Below are positions 46,941-59,810 of a DNA stretch of 64,000 nt, in pieces. The notes beneath the pieces were generated by a model, which was not told the DNA's origin, did no database searches, and saw only the letters and a program-made list of their open reading frames with translations. The translations under genes and the position numbers were made by a program. Origin of the DNA: Eucalyptus grandis (lineage: Eukaryota > Streptophyta > Magnoliopsida > Myrtales > Myrtaceae); NCBI RefSeq assembly GCF_016545825.1, contig NC_052618.1:40866196-40930195 (forward strand), read 5' to 3'. The first letter of the stretch is position 1. Every line of letters starts with the position of its first letter.

Positions 46941-47323
46941 TTAAGGGTTAAATGCAATATAAGTCTTAAAACTTGTCACAAAAGTACAATTGAGTCCCAA
47001 AATTTTAAAAAGTGTAATTAAATCCTAAAATTTATCACAAAAACGCAATTGAGTCCTAAAACTTTCAAAAAATGCAATTAGGTCATAAAAATTGTTAAGA
47101 AAGTACGATTGAGTCATAAAACTTTCAAAAAATGCTATTAACGAAAGGACTTGATTTGATCAATTTGATAAATTTTAGGATTTGATTATGCTTTTGAAAG
47201 TTTTTAAAAAACGTAATTGCACTTTCATGACAAGTTTTAAGACTTAATTTCATTTTTGAAAATTTTAAGACTTATTTACACTTTGTTGACAAATTTTAGG
47301 ACTTCTAATGCACTTGTCCTGTT
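46941..47323. mobile_element. foldback element with short internal repeats
   Basis: The left half is made of repeats like AAGTCTTAAAACTTGTCACA and CAATTGAGTCCTAAAACTTT. The right half is the inverse complement of the same pattern (for example ACAAGTTTTAAGACTTAATT and ACAAATTTTAGGACTTCTAA). The whole unit can fold into an imperfect hairpin of about 380 bases. Such TCCTAAAACTT arrays are common as MITE-like elements in plants. It has no coding capacity. Confidence 0.7.
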
Positions 47324-47938
47324 TAATAATCATTAATCTCTATAGGATGATATCTTTTCTCATCATTATGTTACTTGTTCGTCGTTCATTTGGCATTTTA
47401 GAATTTTATGAACATGTTCTTGATTAGGTTGAAATCCGATTAGAATGTGTAACCAACCTTAAAAGATTCGATATTTCTTAAGTTAGTGTTAAATGGATAC
47501 GAAGAGATCGAACCTTCCCTTTGCTTTCTCATTGCACATATCCACAATTTCTCATTCATAAATTAGATATTTGATTGAGCAAATCAAGGGATGGAGAAAA
47601 AATAGCTATGTCATCGTGGTGGAAATAAGTTATCAAACTCTATTTCTTTTGAGGTAAATGAATATCATAAATCCTTTAATGAACATAATGCCAAGTCAGT
47701 TGGTATCTCCATAAGTGAAAAAATGCTTAACTATGTGGTTTATACTAGATTTGTTAAAATGGATTATAGACCCATTTTTTTTAAATAACTATAAATTGAT
47801 TCAAACCCAACTCTATGGGTCATAAATAAGTTTAATATGGGTGCTAAATGGATTCACAAATCACTTAAACCCAACTCACCTCTAAAGCTTTTCTTCACTC
47901 CCGTCCTCACTTGATCTCATGTTCATTTTGTGACATCC
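47324..47938. other. spacer, nothing recognised
   Basis: AT-rich sequence between the foldback element and the lone LTR. No gene is supported. Confidence 0.5.
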
Positions 47939-50906
47939 TAAATTTTTGACTCTGCTTTCAATTCAATAAATTGGGCATTTTCATCGGCAGCTTATAGTGC
48001 TGTTCTCAAAAGTTGATCACTTGTGAGATAACTAGACTATCTAAGAAAGCCATTAAGGATTTTAAGGCAAATAGACTTGAGGATTCGACTAGGAATTGGC
48101 TGCTCGATCGTGTTCATCCGTCAAGATCCATTTATGGCACAAACGTAAACCGATTAGAGATTAGAGATAGGTCGGTTCAGCGATATGTGTGGTTATATGT
48201 GGGTGATCCCACTAAATTGCAAAATTCTTATCGATCGACACTAGTTTGATTTTTCTATTATTTTAGTATCTTGTGTCCGTATTTGAAATTTTGAGATTTT
48301 CACGACAGCGAGTCGCCAATGTGTCGAAGGGGTTCATTGTGGGCTCGAAGAAAATCGATTATAGGTCATTTGCACTGAAAATTTTTAAAGCTACCTAATA
48401 GCTTAGGTCACGCTAAAACGTGTCGAATTGAAAGTAACCTCGAATTTGAATCGATTTCAGAAATTGAACGTTATGTCATGTCAAAATAAATTCTAGGAAC
48501 GTCGGCTCGGTCTCAGAAAATTTTTCTATAACCCAGACTTTTTGGAAAAAGTCGTCTAGGGCACGTTTTTGTCCAAAAATTGTAGGGGTCGTTTTTATTG
48601 CGAAATTAGGAAGCAAGTAGGATCAATTGGTGAGGAAAAATATCGATTTGATCATTGAGGTGCTAATTGAAATTATGAGGTCAAATTGGATTGAATTGAA
48701 AAGTAATTAGTGTCTATTTGATGCAAAACCCATGAAATTCGTATGTCCCCCACCCCGCTTTTGGACCATTTAAGCTTCTAGATGGGGAGCATGGGGGCTA
48801 GATTGTGGCCAAAGGAAGCCAGATATGGTTGAGGATGGTCAATGGGACAAATGAGAGGGAAAATGTGAACCAAGTGGCCCCCTCTTGCAGCTTTTTCTTC
48901 CTCAATCCATTTGCTTTCTTCATTGTTGAGTGCTTAGAAGCTTGAGAAAACCATAGAAGCAAGCCCCCTTGCCCGTTCGACCAAGCCGCATGCCTTTGGA
49001 CTGTTTCCTCATATGTTTTCCTTTATTCTAGTTTCTGCTTCAATAACCTTTCGCCAAGATCTGAGTTGAAAGTACCCTTCCCGGACCAATTAGCCAACGA
49101 TCCACCCATCATCGTGACCAGCACATCGAGACCATTCCAAAAGAGCCCGACCCCTCGCCCCGAACGGGCATGGGCCATCTGTCACGGCTGCCGCAAGCAA
49201 CCTATCGCCCAGATCCGTCAATCCACCTATTTCACGTGTTTCTTCATTTTTCTTCCATTTCCAACCATTCCTTTGCCCATTCCAACCTCCAACAAGACCC
49301 CATAGACCTCGGGTACCCCTTTGGTTGCGATCACCCACTCGCCGAAGCTCCAATCAGCTCGTTTCCTCATTGTTCAGCCGTTGGTTCTCCTCTGTCCCAG
49401 CAAGCATAAGAAGCCGACCAGCTTTGTCTCTTTTGCATCCCAAAATAGAGCAAAACCAATGGGTTTCCAACCTTTGTGTTGGCCCGTTTTGGAAGTGTTC
49501 CGGTCCCGAAAGCTAGGCCCGCTTTGGAGATAGTCGATTCCTTTGTTGCGTCCCGTCAATTTGAGCCAATCGGATCACGAAACAAATGAGTTTAATTCAC
49601 TAATCCTCGCTTAATATGTTAATTTTGCTTAGGGGTTGATTAGTTTAGGTTAAGATGGATTAGATGGTTAGATTAAATTAGTTTAGTGAATTTAATTATT
49701 TGCCTTCGCATGTTAGGTGGTTAGTTAATATAATTAACAAGTAAATAGACTTTAGTATTTATTCAGAGTCTCGAAAATGTTTCAGGCCCGTTTCGGCATA
49801 TAATTAGGCATTACGTACCTAAGTATGCATTTATTTAATATTTTTTCGTAATTAATTATTTATTTATTTATTTTCTGGAAATTCAACCGGGATGGTCGGT
49901 GGCCGAAATTTTATGTTGAGTTCGGTGGTGTTTTTTGTTTATTTAGTGAAAACTAGTTTGTGACAATTGAGTGAAATTGGTGATTATAAGGATTTATCCT
50001 AAAAGTGATTAATGTGGGTATAAATCTAAAACTTGCCAAAATGGGGCCGTGATGCCACTAAATATTGAAAATTGCCAAGATAGTGGTGATCCCCTAAATC
50101 TAAGAATTGTTAAGTGGGGTCGTGATGCCACTACATGAAAATTGCCAAGTGGGGCCATGATGCCATTAAACCTAGAAAATTGTTAGGTGGGACCGTGACC
50201 ACAAAATATAGAAAAGTTGCCAATGGGGCCGTGATTACCACTTAATCTACGTTGTGCTGTTAGGTCGTAGCTAGAGTTGAGAATAAATAATCAAGGTGTA
50301 TTTGTGTGATGGTCTCAATGACATGTATGGCTCATGGTCGATTGATCGATGGTTCAATCGATTGAATTGAGTGGATGATGTGATGGTTAGTATTTATAAA
50401 TTGAACTGACTTGCAGAAAGAGGCGAGGCTAAAGTAAATCCTCTACGATGCTGATTGTGCTTAGGCAACCCTTAGGGCGTAATTTTCTTCCCTAATCGGG
50501 TCTTAAAGGGTTTAATTTGCTTCTCACCCCATTGTAGAATAACATTTTCAGGTCCCTAGGTGACGGCCGTGGAGAGCTAGAAGTCTCGAAGTTTGGAATG
50601 TGGAAGAAGCATAATCTGCAAACTTGTATGACTAGTTAGTCATAGGAAGTTCCCTTTTGATAAGCGGATAATTTTTTTGTAACCAACCGTGGTTTTGTGT
50701 ATAAACCCGTTGTTTATAAAAGACTTGTAAAGTTAGTTTTGAAAAATATGGCTCTACTTTCCTATCCCATTGTTTTATTGTTTGGGGATTTATATATTGC
50801 TTCCCGCATACGTATATTAAAATGAAAGGGTCGTGATATGTCACAGGACATCGCTATTATATCGACAAGCGGGTTGAGCACGTGCTCGGAGAATCGGGGC
50901 GTGACA
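47939..50906 (+). repeat. lone LTR of a Gypsy-type element (about 2.97 kb)
   Basis: It begins TGTGACATCCTAAATTTTTG and ends GAATCGGGGCGTGACA, start and end forms typical of long plant Gypsy LTRs, with the terminal TGTGAC/GTGACA inverted repeat. No primer site, gag or pol is found on either side, so it is best read as a solo LTR left by recombination. The flanking pentamers (CATTT and CGCTT) match only at three of five positions. The terminal TGTGACA resembles the Gypsy at 1449, but I see no extended identity. Open frames inside it show no family motif. Confidence 0.65.
50025..50248 (+). repeat. minisatellite inside the lone LTR, about 5 units of 40-50 bp
   Basis: Units contain versions of TTGCCAAGTGGGGCCGTGAT followed by GCCACTAAAT. 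The units are diverged and of unequal length. Confidence 0.8.
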
Positions 50907-52178
50907 CGCTTGCTCCTTACTCACCCTAAGTTTAGGTATGGGTTTTCCTAGATTTAGTTGAATATAGAAGTGATTTAACAATATCAATTAGATTAAATAC
51001 GTGTTGGGTATGGGTCATTAGATTTATTGCACGGAAGTGAGTCAAAATGTGTTAATGGATCAATTTAGATCGAACTATTTTCGACCGACCTAACTCCTTC
51101 CATTTGACTAGTCTAGTTTACACCCTCATTGATCCTTGAAGAGAGAAGGAAGAAAAAAAAATTAAAGACTTGCTCAGGATCAACAATATATAGATGGAGT
51201 TGATTAGCAGTGGAGATCATCATCTACATTGGACGACCGAATGTCCGCCGCCATGTGGTGAGCATTTTCGGATGATGATCTACGAGACCCGCAATATCAT
51301 ATCGATCGATTGTGTCGGGGTCGCATACTACTCGCATATCAAAAGCTTTGTTGTCGGTTTCACATTCTCTTTCTCGTTTGGATGGGATTCATGCCAATCT
51401 CATTTGTTCAGTGTGAAAGCAAATAGAAATGGTATATCAAAGCAGTTCACCTCTGATGAATGTGGTCACGGGATGGCCGGAGTTGTGTAAGGGAGTAGCC
51501 ATTAGTCAATTGGGTTTTGGTTTAACCTTTTCCTTTTGTCTTCTTTCCTTTACGAAATGCTTTTCAAGCATCACGCAATGGTATTTTTATATCAGTCGTC
51601 CGACCCGTTATCCCTTCCGGATTCGTTACTGCCTTATTGTCTTGATTATCAACTCTCGCGAAGTCAACTCCTCTCGATGTGAGCATTCCCATAACATCCC
51701 ACGGGGATATACGACCGGTCAATGTCGATGGCTTCTAACTTCGAATTTCATTTTGTTGGGATAATTTACGTTAATGCGAAATCCTTTAAGAAGAAATGCT
51801 TGAGAAAAATAATTACGGCTGAAATTTGCGTGATTCGGTCAGGAGTATCGATGCCTACATCAACGAGAAGAGCCAATAGTAAATAATCCACTATAATCGA
51901 ATAATCGGAGTTTACAATCACTCAAATGCTCAAATGTTTCTCACACCTAAATTTAACCTAAAACCAAAGTGTTTATAAATCAACAACTCACTTAGACATT
52001 GACTCATGGCACAAAATTACTGTGCGTTCAAGCTCAAAATACAATGCTCTATGTATGCCTGGTTTGCGTACGTACAAATTTTGTGTTCTTCTTTCTTGAT
52101 TGCGCTTCAGCTTGACGACGTGCGGCTCCTCCGTTTTCTTTTGAAGGGTTTTCAGCCGCGCACCTCCTGGGCAAGTTG

Positions 52179-52214
<36 letters not shown>

Positions 52215-53276
52215 GTGTGCCCAGAAACCTCGCGGACGTGCAGAGAGAGCCCATGCGGACACGTAGAGCTTGGAATTTCTCCTTGGCCCGTCCTATGAAT
52301 ATCTACTTTTGTCATTATAAATTACAATGAAAGCGTGGGGTTTGAGATTGAATAAGATTCGGGTGTCCTTTATAGATTTCAGATTAGAAAGCACGAGTCA
52401 CCACTCACCGAAATCCACATATCTCTGTTCTTTTGTAGAGAAATGGAATCCTACACTATACGAATCAAGAACCTGATGAATAGGCAAAATTCTGGGAAAC
52501 TTCTGCAGAATGTCAAAAACACTCTGCTCTTTTAATTAATTGTTCATGAAATTCCAACAAGGATGATTTTTGAACTGTAGGTTTGTCACTTTCAAGGGAA
52601 CAGAAGCATAATTAAAAGAATTATGAGGACAGATGACATGGGAATATCAAGGTTATTTTTTTTTAAAGAGGTGTTATATACTCACAGAACCTCAGCTTTC
52701 ATATGCTAATTAGCTTAATGGTAGAATTTTCAACTTAGAATCAAAGAAAAATATATAATTAACGGGTGTTTCAAGACACTTATCAAGTAAAGAAAATTTA
52801 ATATTTTAAGTACATGCTTTTGTCATATTATATTACAAATGTTAGCGGATTTATTTAATAAGTGCCATGAGAGTACATGTCACGAAGATTCTCAGGGAAA
52901 TGGCAAATCTGTGCCCTTTTGGCACAAAAATCATGCTATATATATATCTGGTAGCCAGCTCTTTCTTTTTTTTTTTGATCTTTTTGTCATTAAAGACATC
53001 TAATGAAGGTAGCTTCTTAGGCAGGGTATCGTTTGCGCTGTTTCTATTATCTTAATTATATTATGAAGGTAGAGAATTCTGTCCAAATAAGAAACGGATG
53101 CCTTCCTGAGAAAGATCGTCCAAAATGCTCCTTGCAAAAATCTGATGCTATTTTTTCGACAGGTCACAAAGTTATGCTCAGATCTTTATAACAGTTTGGA
53201 AAACAGACATAAAGCTCCAGCTTTAGAGCTTCTGCAATAGTACTTAATTGATGACCCAGCAAAACAAGAAAGGTTC
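50907..53276. other. spacer with unrecognised open frames
   Basis: Two overlapping plus-strand frames at 51194-51490 (98 codons) and 51429-51764 (111 codons) have near-normal composition but no motif I recognise. A minus frame across 51770-51600 (about 56 codons) is similar. They could be fragments of a decayed gene. A (TA)n run is at 52181-52208. Confidence 0.4.
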
Positions 53277-54721
53277 TTAACAGAAGGAGCGACCAGATTG
53301 TGCATAGAGGCTTTGCTCGTTGCATACGGAGCACCGCAGTTGATCCCATGCATCTTCCATGGTCCACAGGCCATCCCACAACACATCCTCATCTGTAGAT
53401 GTTGATGATGAGGCCTCAGGAAGGAAGCATTATTGGCATTGAAAACAGAGTAGAACAAACACTGGTCATAGCCAGAGCTATTAGGTAGGCCCCTGCAATC
53501 TCGGGTCGGATTTGGGGTGTATAGCTGGACTCTGTGGTGGTCGTTTTCTTCGAGCAGGGACCAGATGCTCTTCATGTCGACCTGAGTCAGTTGCGGATGC
53601 TGCTGCAGTTGGGGCAGCTGCTGTTGTTGCTGCTGTTGCATTTGCTGATGTTGCTGCTGCTGCTGTTGCTGATGATGATGAAATTGTTGGCGACGCAGGA
53701 GACGCGCCGCGCGATCTCTCAGGGTTGGTGGGAGAGGCCTTGCCTTGTTCTTGAAATGTGTCCTCCAGTAGTTCTTGATCTCATTGTCTGTCCTCCCTGG
53801 CAAGCTTCTTGCAATTGTTGACCATCTGTTTTTCATTTTTCCAGTTTCGTTTGACAAGTTATTATGGAACATCTTACTATTATCGAAAACTTAATACAGA
53901 AAACTTGAGAAAGTTGAATTTACCTGTTTCCCCACCAGCGTGGAGCTCTAGGATGACGCTCTCTTCTTGAGGGGTTATCTGACCTCTCTTCAGGTCAGCC
54001 CTCAAGTAATTCACCCACCTCAATCTACAGCTCTTCCCATTCCTCTTGAGCCCTGCACAGACAAAACATATAAGACACTAAATTAATTTCCTTTTACTTC
54101 CCATAATCTCAAAATTCAACTCTATGTTTTTCCTTCCCTTGATGCAAAAGCCTAGTGATAAAAGCTCATGCCATTGAAACAGAATGAATTTAGGAAACTA
54201 GTGTGGTTTGTAGCCCTCAAAAGAAAACAAGATGAGACTTTTCGATAAGTTTTTGTGGGGATATCTAGGTAATAAGTACCAATAATGCATAAACAAGAAG
54301 GCAACGAATTTAAGAGGATCATAAGGTTACTCCACTAAAAGAGAAATAAACAAATTTAAGAGGATTGCGAGGATTGCATCGCTAAAAGAAAACAAAACCA
54401 TGAAAAGTTTCAAGAGGCTTTTGTGGGCATCCTAAGTTCTAATGGTGCATAAACATGAAGGCAACTAACTAAAAGAAAACATACATAAGATCCAAAGATT
54501 AAGAGGTTTATCATGTGGAGATGCTGATTGATTGAGTAGTAAATGAATATTAAAAAGCATGCATATGTATGTGTTACCTGTGAGCCTAGCTACAGAGTTC
54601 CATCTTCCTTCCCATGCAACTTCACATACTCAATGAGTAACTTGTCTTCCTCAGCAGTCCAGGGACCTTTCCTCCACGCCTCTTCCATGGAGTTTGAGCC
54701 CCACCCAAAGTTCCCCGTCAT
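53277..54721 (-). CDS. R2R3-MYB transcription factor, three exons, with indels
   Basis: A nuclear DNA-binding protein. Exons on the minus strand: 54721-54578, 54054-53924 and 53825-53277; introns have GT/AG ends (GTAAC...GCAG and GTAAAT...ACAG) at the standard R2R3-MYB positions. Exon 1 gives [20 protein letters not shown], then [17 protein letters not shown]. Exon 2 gives [17 protein letters not shown], then [18 protein letters not shown]. Exon 3 gives [20 protein letters not shown], then [11 protein letters not shown], a Gln/His-rich stretch, and in a second frame [18 protein letters not shown] ending GRSFC and a stop at 53279-53277. Compared with the family, one base is missing in exon 1 (HGEGRWNS region), two are extra and one is missing in exon 2 (LRPDL and HARWGN regions), and one is missing in exon 3. 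The start could instead be 54688. The MYB subgroup is not assigned. Confidence 0.88.
53592..53688 (-). repeat. polyglutamine-coding CAG/CAA tract in the MYB exon 3
   Basis: A Gln run with His and Met interruptions ([18 protein letters not shown] and onward) just after the DNA-binding domain. Mixed CAG and CAA codons slow expansion. Gln-rich tracts often act as activation regions. Confidence 0.85.
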
Positions 54722-54888
54722 TGCTACCCAAGACATGTAACTCTAAAGGGCTCAAAAAGAGAAAAGGGAAGGGAAAATTATTCTTGCTAACTAAACAAGG
54801 TGGATCCTGAATTATGACTCTTTTGGTTTGGTTGGGTGTAATTCTTTCCAAAGATCTTCTGTGGCAATTTGAGTTGGTGTGCATCCCA

Positions 54889-54896
54889 TATTTATA
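54889..54896 (-). promoter_or_regulatory. putative TATA box of the MYB gene
   Basis: The minus strand reads CACTATAAATATGGG, with TATAAATA about 170 bases upstream of the ATG at 54721. This is a good match to the plant TATA consensus. Transcription start is inferred only. Confidence 0.6.
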
Positions 54897-55967
54897 GTGG
54901 CACTTGAGCAATGTGTTTCATGGCATCACCAAATTTCTGTCGCTTTCAAATCATCCCTATCCTTTCCACTGTTCAAGGTACCGGAGGGTGATCTCTGATA
55001 AAAACAAACCATCCACAATGACCCTTTTAACCCCTTTTCATCTTAAGTTAGTTTTGTTCATTTTGTTGGGGCATTAGATAATAAGGTCACCCCCAACCAA
55101 ATGACCTTTTTCGAGTTCAATCGAAAGGACATACAGAGGGCAGCAGGAGAATTCATTCACCTGTTGAGGCATTGGGTGACATGCTCTTATCAAAGATTAT
55201 TCACATCTGATCTTTTACACATATTTTTATGATGCTAAAGCAAGACAAAGTGATCGAGTAATCTCTTGGCATGAGGCCACGTATAACTAGTGATTATGCA
55301 TCTAGACACAATAGGAGCTAATTTAATCAATCAATTTAGATTTTACAAGCAAAAGCGTGAGAAAAGCTAGTGCACAAAAGAATACTCGGTGGATGGGAAT
55401 TCTTTACTACTGAAAGCCACAAGGCCACCAATGTCTCTCCAACAGCTGTTGTCCTTATATACTAATTAAGGAGGTCGATCCATGTAATCTACAATAAATC
55501 TATTATTTTATTGTATTGTTGGATGCCAGATCGGGTTTTGGGGCATTAAAATAATGAGGCATGGATGTACTCTAATTGCGTCACCAGGGACAGGTGTTGC
55601 ATTCTGGGTCATTTTTTATGCTTCTGGAAACTTGCGGGCCATTTTTTTTTTCCTTTTAGTTTCTGTACACACCATGCTTCTTTGATAATGAGCTGACGCC
55701 CTTTTGGTTTCTATGCTTGATTTTGAGAATTGATGGTCATGCCAAGCGCTCATTTTCCTTATGATTCTCACATTTAATAAGAAGTAGGTAGGGTTTGAAA
55801 GTTTTCCCCAAATTAAGAGGTTTATTATTCATGTAATTTATAGAAAATAAATGATTTGAAAAATATTTTTAAAAGTGATTTTTTACATCACCGACAAAAA
55901 TGAATGAATGATTTTATTATTTATGAAAATATTTATAAAGAATATGTTGTCAATAGTAAATTTTTTT

Positions 55968-56145
55968 ATCAACTAATTATTTCAAATGATACAAATAATC
56001 TTTTTTGAAAAAAATTCAAATTATTCATTTCCCATAAATAAATGGAATCTTTTATCAACTAATTATTTCAAATGATACAAATAATTTTTTGAAATTTTTT
56101 TTTTTCAAATTATACATTTCCTGCTAAATAAATGGAATCTTAGAA
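55968..56145. repeat. tandem duplication, 86-bp unit, two copies
   Basis: Both copies begin ATCAACTAATTATTTCAAAT and include CATTTCC and AAATAAATGGAATCTT. The copies start at 55968 and 56054. Confidence 0.85.
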
Positions 56146-58670
56146 GGAAAATTTTATATCACTTTGAAATTGGAAACTGAGAGGAATTGCGTGGTCCCCT
56201 AAATGATTTTTCCATGAACAGTGATAATACCTCTACATGTCGAGCAGCACAAAGTATTTCCCTCAATGAAATGATTAATTAGACTTATAAATTTATAGGT
56301 CGTATGTAGATTGCTACCAGAATATTCTTCTATAGAATATATTTATAATATCCACTTTTGATATGTAAATAGGTTTCATCGCAAAACGACATCCTTAAGG
56401 AGACTTGACTCTCTTACAAGCTCAAAGAAACATCCCCTAGTGTATGACCAACAAAACAAAGAACAGAATCAATCTACTAGTACCAATCAATATCCCTAGA
56501 CAAGTAATCCCCTCGGCCTTAACCATAGATGTATCAATCAAAACTAAACAAAATATAGACCCTGCATCAATTGCAAAGACTTCCAACACCATTTTTGGAA
56601 GCACGAAGGAATAAAGATGCAAAAAGAATGATCTCATAATTCTAAAACAGGTCTCTTTTTCAAACTTCGAAATTTTTTGAAGGTTTTCAGAATTTTCCAA
56701 CCCGAATTTCTTACCCCCATTTCCCCAATTCCACAGACAGAACATTAATCAAATGATTTTGCTAAACAAATAGTTAGTATCATTGATTTGTTTAACTACA
56801 AAATGCTCCTAATAAAGTGGGCATCCGAAAAAAATCTGTCCTTGATACTAAAAACTTGTCGAATTCCTAAAGCTTGTGTGCCTACAAGTACCACCTTATG
56901 AATAGAGAGATAAAAGATCACTAATTATTTGCGTCGTGATGTCGTGATGTAATGAACAAAATCTTGTACGAATGGTACCTTATCCTTCTTTTTAACTTTT
57001 CCTAGAATGTCTTGTCAAGATTGATCATAATATAATCAATGGATGTCTAGATGTTGTGGGGTTACAATGAAAAAAATAATTACTTATCTTCTTCTTTTCC
57101 AAGCTTGAAAAGACAAAAAATCTTGAAACATAACCACGATGTTCTGTGAAACAAATGCTTTTTCGAAGATTAATACTAGGTACACCGTAAAGTTACACAA
57201 ACAGTCATAAATAGAATTTCTCATTCACTGATGGAGTAGTAAAGTTACCAAAATTGAAAATTGTTTACATGTTGAATTTGGTCTCTATTTGAGTTTAATA
57301 ATACACGTTCAAGATACCAAATGAGAGCCCGCCTCTTCGACGGCACCTAGTTAACTCTCCTAACATATTATTATTTAAATCCTTGACAGCACCGAAAGTT
57401 GCTGGTCTTTTTAGTTCTAATTTGAAGTCACAAATCTTGATCCGATTTCTCATATCTGATATAAAGTTTTTGTTTTGGCCAGATGTGTCATCATAAAGCC
57501 AGTGAGAGACTAACCTATGAAAATCTGAAGCAGATCCCAAGAAGAAAAGTTTTTATCACGCTTTCTTTTCTTGTTTATTACTTTTTGAGATGAATTCTGA
57601 ATTTGTTGTTGTTTAAACTTTTCGTAAAGAGATTTTCATGGCCCAATTTTAAAGTCCATATAATAGTACTAGTGATCAACTCATGACTCTCGCACGAAGA
57701 GACTTACAAGACAAAATCTTTTCCACCCTTTTTTAAGATCATAGGTTGTATTTTTTTAATAAATTTTTAATGCGCATCTAAGAGGGAGAAAATGATAGAT
57801 ATCTAATAGAATTATTATCATATCATTTTCGGCCTGCAAGCGTGGTTCTTCGCAACAATCTATCATTAAAATGTCGTACTTTTCGTCTCTATTTGTGAGA
57901 TAAGTAGATATATATTGAGGATAGTTTCTTTTTCTTTAATCTTTTAGCACGAAAATTTTCTAATAGCCGAGACATCAAAAAGAAATTCAAAGAACCACTT
58001 GTTTAATATGATAATTTACATTGAAAGTAGTAACTAGCAACGTGCTTTCATTAAAGCACTTTTTACGTGATAAGTTTAGAAACATATAAATGACTTAAAA
58101 GACAACAAACAAACATGATGGAACACCTTTGTTAGTTTTACGTCAAGAAATTAGTAACGCATTCACATCTAGTAAAAGTCAAATTAAGTGTGAAAACACT
58201 TATCAACTTTAATGTATTAAGATATGTAACTTGTCGTGACCGTGAAGTTCGTATTATAAAGAATATAATATGGCCCCATTTTACTTATATAATTGCTCAA
58301 AAGAAGCTAAGAGAGCCCCTCCTATTTATATCTTTTGGAAGTCACTTTCTAAGTGACTCATTTGCAATTTATAGAATCACTGTCAATTATTCTAAATGCT
58401 TAAACTTTTATATTAATGCGTGATTTAATATTTAAATGTTATAATACTCTCCCGACGTTTAGTCAAGTTTTTTTCCTATTATTAAGTGTAAATTTAATTG
58501 GAGAAGCAAATGAGGTCTAGAATATTCAAATTCAGGACCTTCAACTCAATATCTTGAAAATTTTATAGATTTGCCGCCAACTCTTCTAAAAGTTTAAACC
58601 TTTAAATGAATGCGTGCTTTATTATTTAAATATTCTAACAACTTCTATATCCAAATAATAGAAAACACAA

Positions 58671-58700
58671 ATTTATTTATTTATTTATTTATTTATTATT
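58671..58700. repeat. (TTTA)n microsatellite
   Basis: About seven TTTA repeats. Confidence 0.9.
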
Positions 58701-59810
58701 AAGACGCATGTATGGGGTGTTAGGCAAAAGAAGTCCTACATCGGATATGTGATGTAAGGTAAAACGGTTAATATTTATTGTTAGTTTATAACTCATTAGC
58801 TTAACTTTCTACACAAAAATTGATCTAATTAGCTCAAATATAGATTCTCTCTAATAATCTCTGCAAAAATGAAGGTACCGGACTTTTTGTGGTACATTTT
58901 TACAATTTTCTATTGCTAAACGAACAAGAAAATCTTGGTATCATGCATATCTACAAGACACTAGTAGATCCAGAATCCAATACAATAAAACTTGTGGTGA
59001 AAGAGAATCATCTCCATTTCTCCTTTGAATAAACGATTCGACATACTATTCAAAGCGTGGCGGGATATTTCTCGGGAATTAATTTTTATACGTCAGTGGA
59101 GCTACAAACATTAAATTTTTGCGAGATAGTTGCCGGTGGGACCCTGCGAATATTTGCATGTAATTGATTAATAGATTGAATGCTCAAACTAGAATGATTA
59201 CAAGATCTTTTAAGTGTACTGCTATGTTAACTTTCCAAGCGAAAGAACAAACAAAAACATCTAACTCCAAGGCTTAACATGCGTAGAAGCTAAGGATGTG
59301 TGACTTTACAGCAACAAACCATTACGCTTGGAAGATTATCGACTTTACAGCAGCCGTGATTGACATGTCCGATTCCATGCGATTTGCCTGGCTTATTTTA
59401 TCGGAAAAGTTAAGAAAAATAGTTATTTTTGTGAAGTGTGCCCTATTTTTCTGGGTAAATATCAACACATTCTAATTTCGGTGATGTAACTAGATTCATA
59501 TAGTATTGACACCACACAAATGTTGTCGTACTAGTTTCATCAAGTGCATTTAGTGCGTTCACTTACCATCGGAGATAAGCTTCCTACATAGTATATAGTT
59601 CATCTTTTGTTCATTTTGTAAAATATTGGTGGCTAGCGGAGGCGATGCGAGGGACCATTAGCCTCCAGATTAATAATTCATGCTAAATTGCATCATGACA
59701 TCCCAAATCTCATATTGGTAGGGATATCATTCAGAGATAAGATAGATCCCTGCGAGGTCATGCCTAGGGATAGAGCTCTTGACCCCCTTATATCCTGAGG
59801 GGACAAATAT

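Larger units (their letters stand above)
54900..59810. other. AT-rich spacer upstream of the MYB gene
   Basis: No gene is supported. Minus frames at 56745-56437 (102 codons) and 57540-57295 (81 codons) lack known motifs. A tandem duplication lies at 55968-56145, diverged repeats at about 58385-58440 and 58580-58640 share TTAAACTTT and ATGCGTG blocks, and a (TTTA)n run is at 58671-58700. Confidence 0.5.

Noticed and set aside
51194..51764. Two overlapping frames of about 100 codons, briefly considered as a lectin-like or transferase fragment
   Set aside because: No ordered family motifs could be lined up, so no product is named.
52700..52745. AGCTTAATGGTAGAATTTTC, resembling the A-box of a tRNA
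   Set aside because: No acceptor stem pairing, no T-loop (GTTCRANNC) at the right distance and no plausible cloverleaf.
58725..58760. AGTCCTACATCGGATATGTG, similar to a motif (CCCACATCGG) common in small plant LTR elements
   Set aside because: Only the short motif is present; no LTR pair, primer site or 5S-like sequence was found around it.
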